Origin: Strigamia acuminata
Taxonomy: Eukaryota > Arthropoda > Chilopoda > Geophilomorpha > Linotaeniidae
Assembly: GCA_949358305.1 (NCBI GenBank)
Contig: OX442314.1
Span: forward strand, 59,219,369-59,283,368
Reading direction: 5' to 3'
Length of the DNA: 64,000 nt
Below, piece after piece: positions 1-11,447 of this stretch. The notes beneath the pieces were generated by a model. It ran no database searches and was not told where the DNA came from. It was given only the letters and a program-made list of their open reading frames with translations. Each line of letters starts with the position of its first letter. Position 1 is the first letter of the stretch. Both the position numbers and the translations under genes were made by a program.

Positions 1-1
1 C

Positions 2-787
2 ACCTCCGCCACCTGGACAGCGGCGCCTACCCAACAACTGCGCGCCTTGACCATCCAGACGGAAGAATCGGCAGAGGATGTAGACATGGTGATCTCGCCG
101 ACGAGCGGAGTTCCGATTCCGCCACCGATGCCTGCGGAGATATCCCCGCAAGGACCCGCCCTGTTCGAAGTGGCGGGTAAACCAAAGCGCTTGCTGTGCC
201 GAACGCCACCCGTCAGGTCCGTCGAGCAAACGAAGCCGACACCGCCCGGGACCTCACCGGCCCGAGCGGCGACATCAACGCAAGCAGTGATTCCCGCGGC
301 CACCCAGAAGCCGAAGCCGGCACCACCTCCACCAGACTATTATGGGCGAATCATCGACGAGTTTCCCCATCTTTCGATGACGACGGCGACCAGGAGGTTT
401 ATCCTCGCGCAGCGGGACAAAGGCAAATCGGTCTTCATCTGGCTTCACAACCAGATCCGGAAGACTAAAGACCTCATCTTCCACCAGAGGTTGCTGAGAG
501 CCCACCGTGCGCCAGTGACGCCAGCGGAAGCCAATGCCATCCGGCATACGAACACCGGCTTCTCCGCCTACATCCCGAGCGTTTGGTTACACGAGAGGAC
601 GCGTGCCCCGCATGAGCCAGTTGACGGCCATGCATTATGTTTCATTACGGAGCATGAGGACCCCCGTGATCGGTCCTCGGCGCTAGTAGGCGATCTACCC
701 GCGCCACCCGGCACTCAACCGCCTGTCCCTGGAGTGAGTTACGCCCAGGTGACGGACTCAGTGTCGGGTCCCCCAGGAAAGAAGTGA
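2..787 (+). CDS. 3' accessory ORF of a Ty3/gypsy-like LTR element (partial)
   Basis: The reading frame is open from the window edge to a TGA ending at 787 and no convincing ATG is visible, so the 5' end lies outside the window. The first half is rich in proline, alanine and threonine and looks disordered. The C-terminal ~130 residues form a compact module: FIWLHNQIRK, then FHQRLLRAHRAP, an EA-x-x-I-x-H-T-N segment, WLHERT, and EDP-x-D-x-SS, ending in SYAQ. The same module is in the minus-strand ORF at 62899-63999. A purine-rich tract and LTR follow directly, so this is the last ORF of a retroelement and not gag at the 5' end. I see no signal peptide or membrane segment, so it does not look like an envelope protein. 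Its function is unknown. Confidence 0.7.
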   Translation, partial: TSATWTAAPTQQLRALTIQTEESAEDVDMVISPTSGVPIPPPMPAEISPQGPALFEVAGKPKRLLCRTPPVRSVEQTKPTPPGTSPARAATSTQAVIPAATQKPKPAPPPPDYYGRIIDEFPHLSMTTATRRFILAQRDKGKSVFIWLHNQIRKTKDLIFHQRLLRAHRAPVTPAEANAIRHTNTGFSAYIPSVWLHERTRAPHEPVDGHALCFITEHEDPRDRSSALVGDLPAPPGTQPPVPGVSYAQVTDSVSGPPGKK

Positions 788-810
788 TCGCTCAGCCCCA
801 CGGTCTGAGC

Positions 811-823
811 TCGGAGGGGGAAG
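811..823 (+). other. Polypurine tract of LTR element
   Basis: TCGGAGGGGGAAG lies immediately before the TGTTGTGACC start of the LTR. This is the expected position for the plus-strand primer of an LTR retrotransposon. Confidence 0.6.
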
Positions 824-1842
824 TGTTGTGACCCGACTGGACCGGGGTCAACGAAGAGTTTCTCTCGTGACCTCGTTTCGGGTGTAAGGGGAGCCGCAAG
901 CGCGTCTCCCTTCCCTCAGTGCATTGACATCTAGTCAATGGACAGGCGTCTGCCCTGAGGGAGTGGGGATGGCTCGTCCACCCCACCATTGGGTGATTCC
1001 GGTCACCTGTCAACCCCGCTTTGTGCAAAGGAATGTGCCTTGCACTGAGCGGGCAGAACCAACACAACCATCAAACGAGAAACACACGTAAAATCCGTCG
1101 TCCTACAAGATCAGGCCCAAGTAAATATACTGGGATTGACCGAGGACAAAGGACAATTTACCGTGAGTACGTTTGGTCAGTGTCAAACTCCGCAGAGTAA
1201 CCTGCGAGATAAGATTACCACACTATTTTAGCACACCAGCTAGAAATAGTAAAAACCACTCCAGTTTAGCGAGTTGTGCAGACAAACGGTCGCACAAGCC
1301 TAAACTGCAGTAAAACCACGACGAGCGTTCCCGCCGCTGTGTGACCGCCGGGAGCCAGAAGAGTCCGCCGCTGTGTGATCGCCGGACACCACACAAAAAA
1401 CCTAGACAACAGACCGAAGTAAGCCTTTTAACTAAGCATTCACTCGCGCCCGACCAGCGTGAGCCCGAAGGACCAGCCAGAGACGAGCCGAGGACGCCAT
1501 ATTGCCACGCCGGCCCAAGACGACATCACGTTGCTACAACGAGGACGCCATCTTGGACACGCACGAGACAACAGACGACCTCGCCGATTCCAGCCAGCTT
1601 TCATCTTACCTTTGCCTTTCCATTTCCCATCACCCATTCCGATTTACCTTTTACTTACCCTTTATATATATATATATAAGATACATCTGTACATTGCCCC
1701 GCAGAATAAATCTATATTATATTTTACCTTTTATATCTGTGTAATCATTTCTTTGGGTAAACCGCTTGAGCAAAGCGGTAGTGAGTTAGTCGAATTAAGT
1801 AATCAACCCACGAGTTAGCGACGGTTAGAGTTGAGCGCGACA
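824..1842 (+). repeat. 3' LTR of Ty3/gypsy-like element
   Basis: The segment starts TGTTGTGACCCG directly after a polypurine tract and I place its end at GAGCGCGACA, where a Tc1 transposase reading frame resumes. The TG...CA ends, a TATA-rich run near 1660-1680 and an AATAAA near 1706 fit the U3-R-U5 layout of an LTR. The partner 5' LTR is outside the window, so the boundary at 1842 rests on the interrupted Tc1 sequence and not on an LTR comparison. Confidence 0.6.
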
Positions 1843-2690
1843 TACTTGTCGGCCCAAATAAAACTTTCTCTTTGATGGCAATAGACTTTCCTTGAGAATC
1901 TGTTGATATTTCCCAGCATTCACTGTTCCTTCTGTGAATGTTAACTGAGCTGGGCCTGTGGAGGATATGGAAACCCAGATCATTAGGCTGATGGGATACT
2001 TCACAGAGGTGTTCAGACATTTTGGATTATTTTCTTTGCCTTTTCGTCGGCAAACACAGATTCCCTGGTCCCCAAATGATAAGCAAAATCTTGATTCATC
2101 GGAGAAAATAACCGAATTCCACATTTCCGTGGCTCAAACACACCAATTACGAATTTGTTTGTTGTTCATGTATGATTTGCATCCTGGGACTCCAGATCTT
2201 TAGCTCATACTTTTAAGTTGCAGTAAAACAGTGTGTTTTAACATCGTTATACCTGGTTCAAGTTGCCATTTAATGCGTAATTCATTGGCCGAGAGCTTTA
2301 GTTGATTCCTGACAAGTGTTTTGAGGATCCAAATCTCGCGTTTTGTAGATTTTAGGGGTCTTCCAAAACGTTTTCTAGCAGATTTGAACATTCTACCATC
2401 TTCTTTTACACATTTACAAGCATTTGCTGATATATGATGGGGACATCTTCAAATGGTTAGCAATTTCTTCTTAGCTCGCCATGTTAACTAAAATTTATTT
2501 TTCATCTACACTTAACACTTGTGTACAACCCATGTTTGATCTTAAGTGATTTTATGTTACTTTTACGTGACTAGTTATCTGATTTGACTGTGTAAATGCT
2601 TCTGTGTCATGTGTAACCGTCATGTTTCTAAACTTTTGCAACAGGGAACACATATTTCCATACTTTTGCTTTGGAACAGATGAAGAAAAA
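1843..2690 (-). mobile_element. Tc1-like transposon fragment, broken by the LTR element
   Basis: On the minus strand, 2391-2200 encodes an N-terminal DNA-binding part (FGRPLKSTKRE) and 2124-1843 encodes the catalytic core start. The core shows VIFSDES, with the first catalytic Asp, and a GTVNAGKYQQIL segment typical of Tc1 transposases. Two frames are needed, so it is a pseudogene. The coding sequence stops abruptly at 1842 where the LTR begins, so the LTR element probably inserted into it and the rest lies beyond the left window edge. Sequence near 2635-2690 resembles the terminal repeat of the Tc1 element at 29639, which suggests a related family. Confidence 0.7.
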
Positions 2691-2842
2691 TCATCATTTC
2701 TCTCTCATTTTTTATTTTTTTTTTAGTTCAAACACTTTGTTTTGAAGCTGAATAAAAGGGCAACAATGTGTAGTAAATCGTCATATTTGTCAATCATTTA
2801 TTTGCACACAACAAAGGTGAAAGAAAAAATATTTTTTGGAAT

Positions 2843-3507
2843 CAATAGGTGCGTTCAATTTGCGAAAGGATAGGAAAATCTTTCCTTTTCTTACTTTGGC
2901 AAAGGAAGAAAAAGTACTTTAGAATGAATGCACTTACTTGTTGTTACTTTCCTTTGGTTTGCACATGCTCAAATTCTAGTTTTAGCATGCTGTAATCTGA
3001 TTTTAATCTGGTTTTAATAAACACAAATCCAGTTTTTAGTAACTAATAAACGTTTTTTCGATAAAAACGAATGTTTTTTGATAAAAACGAACGTTTTTTG
3101 ATAAAAACGAACTTTTTTTTTATAAAAGCGAATGTTTTTTCGATAAAAACGAACGTTTTTTGATAAAAACGAATGTTTTTTGATAAAAACGAATGTTTTT
3201 TGATTAAAACGAATGTTTTTTGATAAAAACGAACGTTTTTCAGTTAAAATGAATGGTTTACCATTATGTCAAGTGATAAACCTTTACTTGATTGTTGGTT
3301 TGGCTGACAAATGACTAATGCGCATGCGCCGATCGCAAAAGTAAAAGTGAAAGGAAGAAAAGTAACCCAAACGCTACCTTTGGCTAAAGTGACTTTGGCC
3401 ACTTTCCTTTCGGAAATAATGACGTTTCTGACGTCACTTCCGGTGGCGAAAGTAACGAAAGGAAAGATTCTTCTTTCCTTTCGCAAATTGAACGCACCTA
3501 TTGATGT
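2843..3507. mobile_element. MITE-like element with inverted terminal repeats
   Basis: The left end ATCAATAGGTGCGTTCAATT is repeated as its reverse complement at the right end (AATTGAACGCACCTATTGAT), and the match continues through a run of GAAAGGA/TCCTTTC. There is no coding capacity. The inside holds a ~20-bp minisatellite and a compact cluster of promoter-like sites near 3320 and 3429. The inverted repeat is clear but the superfamily is not. I could not define a target duplication with confidence. Confidence 0.65.
3050..3245 (+). repeat. ~20-bp minisatellite, unit TTTTTTGATAAAAACGAACG
   Basis: About ten imperfect tandem units of a 20-bp sequence lie inside the MITE-like element. Units differ mainly at GAACG/GAATG and at the length of the T-run. 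Similar TAAAA-CGA-T(n) arrays occur in two vinculin introns. Confidence 0.85.
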
Positions 3508-3759
3508 TTCCAAACTTATGCTTTCCACTAGTAAAGCGGTTAAAGACGCCTTGACCGGATATTTTGTTCCAAAAAAGAACATAGAATTCTGTGTTTACAC
3601 CTTTCGAGTGTCCCGCCAGGAGGCAACGGAATCCTTGCACATGATGCTTCGGTGTTAAAGGAATCCATCCTATTTAAATTGTCTGACAGATTAATCCCAA
3701 ATGTACCATATTATATGACATACTTCACACTTTTGTTCTTAACATGTAATTATATTTTT

Positions 3760-4283
3760 AGGCAGCAAAAACAATTGACGGGAGAGAAATACCCTTAATG
3801 ATTATAGGAGATCCAGCTTATCCTTTACTACCATGGATTATTAAAGGTTTCACAGGTGGACAAATGAGCGCTGAACAAGAATCTTTTAATGTGTACATTA
3901 GTGGTATCTGGATAGCAGTAGAAAACGCTTTTGGCAGGTTGAAAGCGAAATGGCGAATCCTATGTAAACGTGCTGATGTTGATTACTCATTTGTCCCTCA
4001 AGTGGTTGCCACATGTTGCGTATTGCACAATTTTTGTGAACAAAGTAAGAGTCCTTTTAGAAGTACCTGGCTTAATAACCCAGTTGTAGAAATTAGAAAT
4101 GTAGCTTTCCAACAGCCAACAACCAGGTCAATTTTACAAGCAACTAATGATGCAAAAACATTTATTTATAAGTGTTATCCATGCTTAGAGAGTGGTGTTA
4201 TTATCATGTCTTTAGTTTCTAGACTTAGTTATTTATTTAGTTTGCATTTGAAGTGTGTTAGTGTTTGCTTAGTTCTTATTTAG
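3760..4283 (+). pseudogene. PIF/Harbinger (HARBI1-like) transposase, C-terminal remnant
   Basis: Reading from about 3766, the frame gives GREIPLMIIGDPAYPLLPW, then FN...VENAFGRLKAKWRIL and VATCCVLHNFCE. These are hallmark motifs of the DDE nuclease of Harbinger transposases and HARBI1 proteins: the second Asp in GDPAYP and the Glu in the ENAFGRLK helix. An AG acceptor-like site precedes the segment at about 3762, so it could be a last exon. The N-terminal half of the nuclease is not recognisable upstream, so I call it a truncated copy. The reading frame ends at a TAG about 90 residues after the last conserved motif. Confidence 0.75.
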
Positions 4284-4655
4284 TATTAGTGATTCAAGTG
4301 ATTATTTAATAAAAAGTTGGACTTATAGTTTTAACACTGAGTTGCCTAAGTTATTTAGCAAGTAGGCTTAGTAGTAGTATCTAAATTACTTGACTACGTT
4401 GGTCACTGAACCCCGATCTACGTAGCAGTATTCGTATTTTTTATCTAATAAAAAAATACTGTGCATCTGAAATTGAAGACACCATTGTTTCATATTTGGG
4501 GAGATTACTTTGTGCCCTGATGGCATTTCATTTATTGAAAACACTGATAACTTATCACTCAATTCTTGGCTGATAAATGTAAAAACAAAAGATTATTTAC
4601 TCTATCCTTCAAAGCAAGCGCTGGAAATGGAGATGGACTTTCAGCTGCCAGGCAC
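4284..4655. other. AT-rich spacer, no gene seen
   Basis: Noncoding AT-rich sequence with scattered AATAAA-type signals near 4306 and 4446. Nothing else is recognisable. Confidence 0.5.
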
Positions 4656-5005
4656 TAGTGCAGGCCAGTGGCGGTAACTGGGCCAAAAAGAAGAAACCCT
4701 TGCCCAAGGAGTTCGTGGATGCCACTGGCAACAAACACCGCATGACCAAAGCATTGGATAGGATGAAGCAACGGATGCGGATGATCCTAACATCCCGCCG
4801 ACTGCCTCAGCAGATAAGCCCCGAATCTTGTGGCTGTGCCAAGTTATGGACAGCTGGTAAAGAGGTGGTCGGAGATCCAGACCGTCGGCGAGATGCCTTT
4901 TGCCTCAGCGCCTCCAGTAACTTCATTTACATGAAGGACTGGGCAAGGATGGCACTGCCGCGGTTGGAGATATCGATAAGAGCTCCAGCCAGCGGCGGAT
5001 CGTGA
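4656..5005 (+). other. Unrecognised open frame of coding-like composition
   Basis: A 115-codon open frame with noticeably higher GC than its surroundings ends in TGA at 5005. It begins after an in-frame stop and has no good ATG before codon ~28. It is basic near the start (AKKKKPLPKEF, RMTKALDRMKQRMR) and has no motif I recognise. It may be an exon or a fragment of a transposon ORF, possibly linked to the Harbinger remnant upstream. I would not call it a gene from sequence alone. Confidence 0.25.
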
Positions 5006-5888
5006 CCCCAGCTGTCCATGAGCCAACACCATTTTATGCATACTGATATTTCTTTAAAGTTGCATTAGCATTCTCAGGTAGTTTTAGAGATGTAAGTCTA
5101 TAAGCTATAGCGTGATACAAATTCACCACTAGCATTATCGACTGCGTTTAGTCGATATCACCTGGTCAGAATATTTTAGGTAAAAAATAATAAAGTTTTT
5201 TAAAAGTTATATAATAAGGAATTTAATAATTTAGAGAAAAAATACAAACATTGCATATAAAAGGCGTTTTTTGGTGTTTAGAATGCATAAGTTTACTTTT
5301 TGAATGTAAACACAGTTTTAGGGTGCAGCTTTAAGCCAATCACAGGTTTATAATTACTTAGCAGTATCAGCTATTAATTTAATTTCAGTACACCAATTAT
5401 GAAGATGGTAGTTTATTTAAGACATTTTTATTTTTAAGTAATCCTAAATCAATAAGAATAAGCTTGTTTTTAGATAATTTCCAAGTGGCTAACCCACTTG
5501 GTGGAAAAAGAGGTAAACAAACTTTGTGATGTGTATTTTACATTAGATAATTTGGAACAAAAATTTCAATCCAAGTTAGAATTTATTCATCATATTTTGC
5601 TTGTAAAGGCAGGGCCAAAAAGTTCTGCCGAGCAGTGGCAGCAGCGGCACCATCGTCTGCAGCGACAGATGAAATCCAGCTAGTACCACTTTCTCCGTGG
5701 ATATATGCTCTGCTGGAAACAGCAAGAACCTTGCCACCCCCACCAGAAGTCGTACAGGAGCAGGAGGTCGTGATTGTGAGTGACGAGGCGTCGCAAGACG
5801 AAGCGTCAGAGGACGTCACTCACCCACAACCGCCACCTGGTGGCGCAGCAAGGCCTTGAAACCACCCCGGTTGCTGCCTTCAGCCTTC
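5006..5888. other. Spacer with a weak open frame at 5498-5856
   Basis: AT-rich up to ~5497. From there two overlapping short frames occur. One starts MVEKEVNKLCDVYF, and the next, at 5635-5856, is rich in Ala, Pro and Glu (LPPPPEVVQEQEVVIVSDE). They could be parts of one frameshifted transposon ORF, for example the second protein of a Harbinger element, but no domain is recognisable. Confidence 0.25.
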
Positions 5889-6254
5889 ATGCTGGGCGCA
5901 CACACACCGCGATTTCGCATCGCGTCGCGATTTCGCAAGCAAAATCGCCATGTGAATCGCGCGCAATGCTGCACACATGTAGCGATTCCTGCTTTGCTGT
6001 TTCAATGTTATGACGTCATTTCCGATCCGAAAAACCTGCCCGCCATTTCGGTTGAGAATGTTGATGAAATGTCGTCATTTCACACAGCTCACCGATTGGC
6101 TGCGACACGAATCGCGAGCGAAATAGTACATGGGACATGTACTATTTTCAAAAGTAGATTTCAAACCGGCGCGAAGGAAATGACGTCATCTGCGCATGCG
6201 CAATGGCAACGCAATCGCGACGCGATGCGAAATCCGGCATGTGTGCGCCCATCA
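5889..6254. mobile_element. MITE with ~42-bp inverted terminal repeats
   Basis: The left end TGCTGGGCGCACACACACCG and the following GCGATTTCGCATCGCGTCGC are mirrored at the right end (GCGACGCGATGCGAAAT, then ATGTGTGCGCCCATCA). The length is about 366 bp with no coding potential. The interior is unusually CpG-rich and holds two TGACGTCA sites and a palindromic GCGCATGCGC. GGGCGCACAC-type ends and short target sites are seen in Harbinger-derived MITEs, but that assignment is inference. Confidence 0.75.
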
Positions 6255-7660
6255 TTATGCGCAGGTTTAATTGTACAAACGACAGATCTCTCGTCCCGAT
6301 TGATTTTCAGGGTCCCGCTTGATACAATTGAGGCTCACATTAGCAATGTGCTATCAGGGTCACCGACGCCATATCACTTCCTTGAGTGCCCGGCGAGGAG
6401 AATAATCTTTGAAATTACTGTGTTTAAAGTTTTGACTAGTGTGGGATGCGTGAAATAAAATGGATTGGACAACCACTTAAAGTTTGCAAGCAATGTCACT
6501 TTGGAAGTTAAATTTCATTTAATTTTGTTGATTTTTATCGATTTTTTGGTCCAAATCATATTACACAAGAAAATGTGAATGCACACTAATTTGGCTTCAG
6601 CCAAAGCTGATGGCAGTCTAAGTCCACCTGAGCTTTGCAGCTTTTTATATTTGCCAACATAAAAATTACAAAATATATGTTGAGGTTTTCCTTGTCCTCA
6701 ACAACAGTGGTGTTGCTGAGTAGCCAATGTAATGCTTTAACCATTGCCTTATATTTTTTATCTTGGCGTTGCAGGTATGTTTCAAATTTCTTTAAAACAC
6801 AAGCAGTTAAGTGCTTGATCGTTTAAAAAACTTTATACTAAAAGCTTAGACTTAAATCGTACACTTACTACAACTTATCCACGTCACAGACTTTATTAAA
6901 ATCCTTCCTTCCTTCTCTTTTACCCAACTCATTTTATAATTTTGTATCTTTACTACATTTTTATTACATTTCTTTCCCTCTTTATCTTAGTCTCACCTAA
7001 TTTTTCTTTGCCTCCATCACCAGGTTCTCCAGCCTTTTCGATGGCAGGAGAGAACTGGTGGCAACACAAGTTATTTAACGTGGTTGTTTCCTTAGAAATC
7101 GCGACACCACGCACCTGTTGTCCGAATAAAGATCAATAGTCATTGTGGCTGGTCACGCAAGCGACCGCTGCATGTCTGACAACTGTTAATCTGCACTTTT
7201 GCTGTACGTAATTTTCCTCCCACTTATGTTCGAGATGGATTATTGGTTATTGCACCAATCAAAAGGTAAGGCTGGTGCCGGATCCAATCAGAGGTCAGGG
7301 ATTGTACTAAGCTTAGAGCCCGGAACTTCCTGGTTCTGAACATAGCCCTGACTACCACGTATAATGATTATAATTTACGCCATTTCAAGCTATACTCAAC
7401 TTCAGCATTGTTTCTTCAAAGCTTCTTTTGTGTTAAAATTGAAAGAAGCAAATATAGATGCCTTGCAAAAATGGAAAGAAAAGTTCGAAATTGTAATAAT
7501 AAGCGACTCATTATTCAACAAAGCAAGTAAAAGTCTTTAACAGCAACCCAATATGGAATGGCATTACAAATGGAAAATACCTAAAGCCTGCACATTTCCC
7601 AACATCACATCACAGTATCAAATGTACCAGCTGGCGATGTCCAGAGCTCTGAAAAAAGTT
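6255..7660. other. AT-rich spacer, no gene seen
   Basis: No convincing coding region. One segment at 7009-7060 (TTTGCCTCCATCACCAGGTT) is echoed at 7860, suggesting a small duplicated fragment of unknown origin. Confidence 0.4.
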
Positions 7661-7870
7661 GGTCTGATTATTTCTTCTTTTTCTATTTTCTATTTTCTAA
7701 TTTCTTCTTTTTCTATTTTTTAATTTCTTCTTTTTCTATTTTCTATTTTCTTCTTTTTCTATTTTCGAATTTTTTCTATGGGTTTGTTTGTCTTTGTATC
7801 AATTTTTTTTTTTTTAATTTTATTATTTTTCAGGTAAGTTTAATTTTTTCTTCATTTTTTTGCCTCCATC
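7660..7870 (+). repeat. Low-complexity pyrimidine-rich tract
   Basis: Repeated TTCTATTTTC and TTCTTTTTCTA units make a near-homopyrimidine stretch of about 200 bp. Confidence 0.85.
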
Positions 7871-8822
7871 ACCATGTTCCCCAGGGTGATCAGATCCAGG
7901 ACCTCAATTGCACTGCTGTCAGTTCGTTAGTGGCAAGCTCCAAACTTTGGGCCTTGGATTAGAATCCACAGGACCACCGATTTAGTATTTGCAATCAGGA
8001 TGATAAGAACGAATAGCTGCCGCAACGGACAGTGGATCTGGACAATCCTTAGCCCGGATCATCTTACTCAGGTCGGCCGGCTAAACTGTGTTTTCCACCT
8101 TCCACTCGTCAGCAAGGAAGCGGGTGAAGTTGCGCATCAAGGAGCGCGCTTGTAAGGTGAGGGCACAGGTGAAAAGGATGTTTTGACATTTCACGGAAAT
8201 TTTTCTCATAGTTTTTGACATTTTACATGTATTTTATTATTTTTTTCATTTTTTATTTTTTTCTCTCAAAACATTGGACTATAAAGTGTGGGTTCCCAAA
8301 GTGAATCAGGCTGATTGAACGCACTTGATGCCCGTTGTTACTCAGTCGTACCCGCACCAGAATTCGACCTTCAACGTTTCCAAGTCGACATTGCAAATCA
8401 TTGTGGATGAATTGACGCGGGGGTTGGCAATCAGCAAGGAGATAATCCAGGAAATCCTCCAAATCCGTGAGAACGAGGAGCCCGCCTCGTCCTCATCACC
8501 GCCAACATCACCATCATCGCCCGATCTACTTGAATAATTTTATTTTAGGTTTTTTTTTTATTTTAGTAGTTTTTCTAGTTTTATTTTTTGAGAAATGCTG
8601 TCAGACTAGTGGCATTTGTTAGGATTTTTTGCGAGCCATATGCACCGGATTTTATAATATATGATTTGATCAATTTAATAAGAAAGCTTAGAGAATTTGA
8701 GGAATCTCAATTGTATTGGTTTACAGCAGACATAAGATGCGCACACTGTCGACAAATGATTCTTGCACACCGTGAATTAGAATTGCACCATTAGTGACCC
8801 TAGACCTGCAAGAAATAATGAA
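7871..8822. other. Spacer with a small shared retroelement fragment at 8395-8450
   Basis: Mostly noncoding. Bases 8395-8450 encode VDELTRGLAISKEII on the + strand, and this ~48-bp segment is found inverted at 16625-16680. It is probably a piece of a retroelement gag or leader, since the second copy lies next to BEL/Pao debris. A short frame at 8588-8794 (RNAVRLVAFVRIFCEPY) is unrecognised. Confidence 0.4.
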
Positions 8823-10330
8823 TATACGACATACTGCAGAAAAAAAAACAGCATCGAACTCCAGGTCGTGTTCCACTAGTGGCGGGACACAAGCTCAGAT
8901 AATTAATTGTAATAATAATAATTATTCTTCAGTTAAAAGTCATCAAAGTGAAAATCTTATCTTGCATCCAGAAAAAAAAACAAATAAAAAATCTTAAGCA
9001 ATTTAAATTAAGTTAATTGCAGTTCATAAATATTAACCAATTTAAAAAATTCCAAGCTCCAAAAAAAATAGCTTGTTCTGATGGAAAGATGGTAAATTAT
9101 GACGTTTCTTAAACGGATGCATTAAATATCTATATAAAATTACATCAATCACCTTTGGGGGCAAAATAAAACCTTTAAACTGTAAGAAAATAATTAAATT
9201 ATTTGCACGGACATGTCAAAGGGATAGACAGAACGAATTGAAACCTGTAGTCCAGCTAAATACCAGTGTACTCGCAAAATACTGATTAAATTGAATTAAA
9301 TGTTACATCGGATAAATGCTACACTCATTTATAGTGCAGACTAACAGAACCAATATTAGCTCTCCAATGTTGCTTGTGATAAATGCTACAATCATTTATG
9401 GAATGCAGACTAACAGAACCACATTGTACTCACTGGTTCGTATGAATTAAAAACCAGCACAGAAATATCAAACACCAGAGCTCTCATTTAGTACCAACCG
9501 GAACGTGTCCAGTGGTCCGGGGGCAACCACGAGGAGGTAGAGAGTTGGATTTGCTGCCCCCATTTCAAAATAAAACGATTTAAAGATCTATATACTTAGT
9601 TGAATGGATGCGGGATATTTTTAATTTTTTTTTATTTTTGATCCGCGTGAAAATGGCGACACGAGCAATGTAGCAAAGAAAATAACATTTTAACATCACT
9701 ACGAACATAAAATTACAAACAAAATAATCCGATGCTAATGGATTGTGAAGATAAATGGCAGAAACTTACGACAGACGGCTGAAACACTGAAATAAATAAA
9801 AAAAATAAAATAAAACAAAGATGATTAAAGTTTACGGGAAATGTGCATTCATGGACCCAAAAATTCGGCAGTTTGAAGTAAACGTTGGGTAGGAACGACT
9901 CAAATTCAAATCAACACACACAACACGATGAAAACAACTCGTGCTTACACGTCTGAGGAAATTATACGTACGATTCGTGAGTGATTTTTCCGACCGGAGT
10001 TTTCGCATCTCATCCAGTCCTTTGTCTGTTTAGTGGCTACGGGGTTTACAGACGTGAATCATGGACATTGTTCTCAACAGAACGAATCTTTACATTTTAG
10101 CACGTCTAAGTATAGTAGCCTAGAAGGATCATTCCTCCGGGCAGTTACCTCCACATTTACCAGCAAGAACCAGATAAATGGCAGAAACTTAAATAATATT
10201 CTCGCGTTAAATAATGTGATCCTTGTTGACTGTTCGTGTTTTCGGGGTGTGTTAGGCGGAATGTAATGGGAAAAACCGATTGGACAGGAATATGGTCCCA
10301 AAAATGGAAATCTAAATGACTAAAAATAAA
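8823..10330. repeat. Unclassified dispersed repeat, copy 1
   Basis: This ~1.5-kb noncoding stretch is repeated with high similarity at 32486-34410. The shared parts include CAGATAATTAATTGTAATAA, an internal tandem unit built on GCAGACTAACAGAACCA, the GGGGCAACCACGAGGAGGTA segment and CTTGTTGACTGTTCG near the right end. No protein motif is visible here. The other copy has a short LINE-like RT motif upstream of the shared part. It may be a non-autonomous element or the 3' region of a retroposon. Confidence 0.6.
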
Positions 10331-10782
10331 ACGTATTTACAGAACAAAGAATGTTTTCCAACTAAACCTATGAATTCTGGCGTCGTAGAAGGTTCAATTT
10401 AATAGGTTTTGAAACCCAGTAGGTAACCGGTTCTGGGCTCGCTTCTTCACACATTGAAAAAGTGTCCGAATAAGTGGCACTTTTACTCGAAACAAGAACC
10501 TCGCTATCACGACGTCTTTTGCGAGACTTTGTGACTTTGCGAGGTTTTGTGTTCACATTTGTAAAAACATGTGGAAAATCAACACCTAGTTGACTTTTCC
10601 TGACATATTTGCCATTTACTACGCCTTTATTTCCCCCACCTTGCCTCTGTATGGAATCCGTGAAAAAGTGCATATCATACGTCAGATCGACACGCAGATT
10701 CTCCACTTTCTCAAAACGAAGCCCAATTACCCAAAAACACTTCAACCCCGGACCGGAATATCCTTTCGTGTTCACCTGCGAC
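10331..10782. other. Spacer before the copia-type element
   Basis: Short frames on both strands with no recognisable domain. The last 50 bases read PGPEYPFVFTCDAS, which resembles a Ty3/gypsy RNase H start, so the copia-type element may have landed in old retroelement sequence. Confidence 0.3.
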
Positions 10783-10787
10783 GCTTC

Positions 10788-11139
10788 TGTTGAGAAACAA
10801 ATGTGTCCAAGCATTTGAATGACTTTTCTCTAGTGTATATAGTTATTATTTAGGTGTGTTATTTGTTGGCACGGATAACATACCGTACTTTCTGTATGAT
10901 TTGTTCTTTTAGCATTATATAGCTTGTGTTTACAAATCCTAAGGGATTCTTTCTGTACCATATATGATTTGTCCTTTTTACTGTATGAGATTCGTTCTGT
11001 ATACTGTCATGAATGAAGTCACTCACTCCTTGCCAAACAGTGAATAAAGTGGCAGCCATTTTGAATGTGGACTTTAAGCCAAGCTTAAAAGGATGTCTCT
11101 TCTGTCTAACACTCACCCAACACTCGCAGGAACCCAACA
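10788..11139 (+). repeat. 5' LTR of copia-type element
   Basis: 352 bp, TGTTGAGAAA...CCCAACA, the same length and apparently the same sequence as the copy at 16095. It contains an AATAAA (GTGAATAAAGTGG) near 11043. Confidence 0.93.
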
Positions 11140-11140
11140 A

Positions 11141-11158
11141 TGGTAGCAGAGGATGGTT
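11141..11158 (+). other. Primer-binding site for tRNA-iMet
   Basis: TGGTAGCAGAGGATGGTT, one base after the LTR, is an 18-base match to the complement of the 3' end of animal initiator tRNA-Met including CCA. This priming tRNA is typical of copia-type elements. Confidence 0.85.
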
Positions 11159-11447
11159 CTGCTAGTTGGGTGAGTGCACGGAACGTTTAGGCGACGTTAG
11201 AAGCGAGTTCGGGCATTTTTCGACGCCCGGAACACGTCGCACAGCCGTGCGGAAGCAGAGTGCCGAGACGCGGCCGAGACGAGCGAAGATTCGCGTGGCC
11301 TGCAAAGCAGGAAAGCTTCGCCGATTGCGAACGCATTCGCGACGATCGTGACGGCGAGTTTCGAGACGGTTTGGGCCGAGGATTTGACGGCCAGCGCCGG
11401 GAACGAGACGGGAAAGCGTCGGACGTGGATTCGGGACGGAAATCAAC

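Noticed and set aside
10590-10818. Ty3/gypsy RNase H start (FVFTCDAS) left of the copia element
   Set aside because: Only about ten residues match, and the right flank does not continue it; recorded only as a weak hint.
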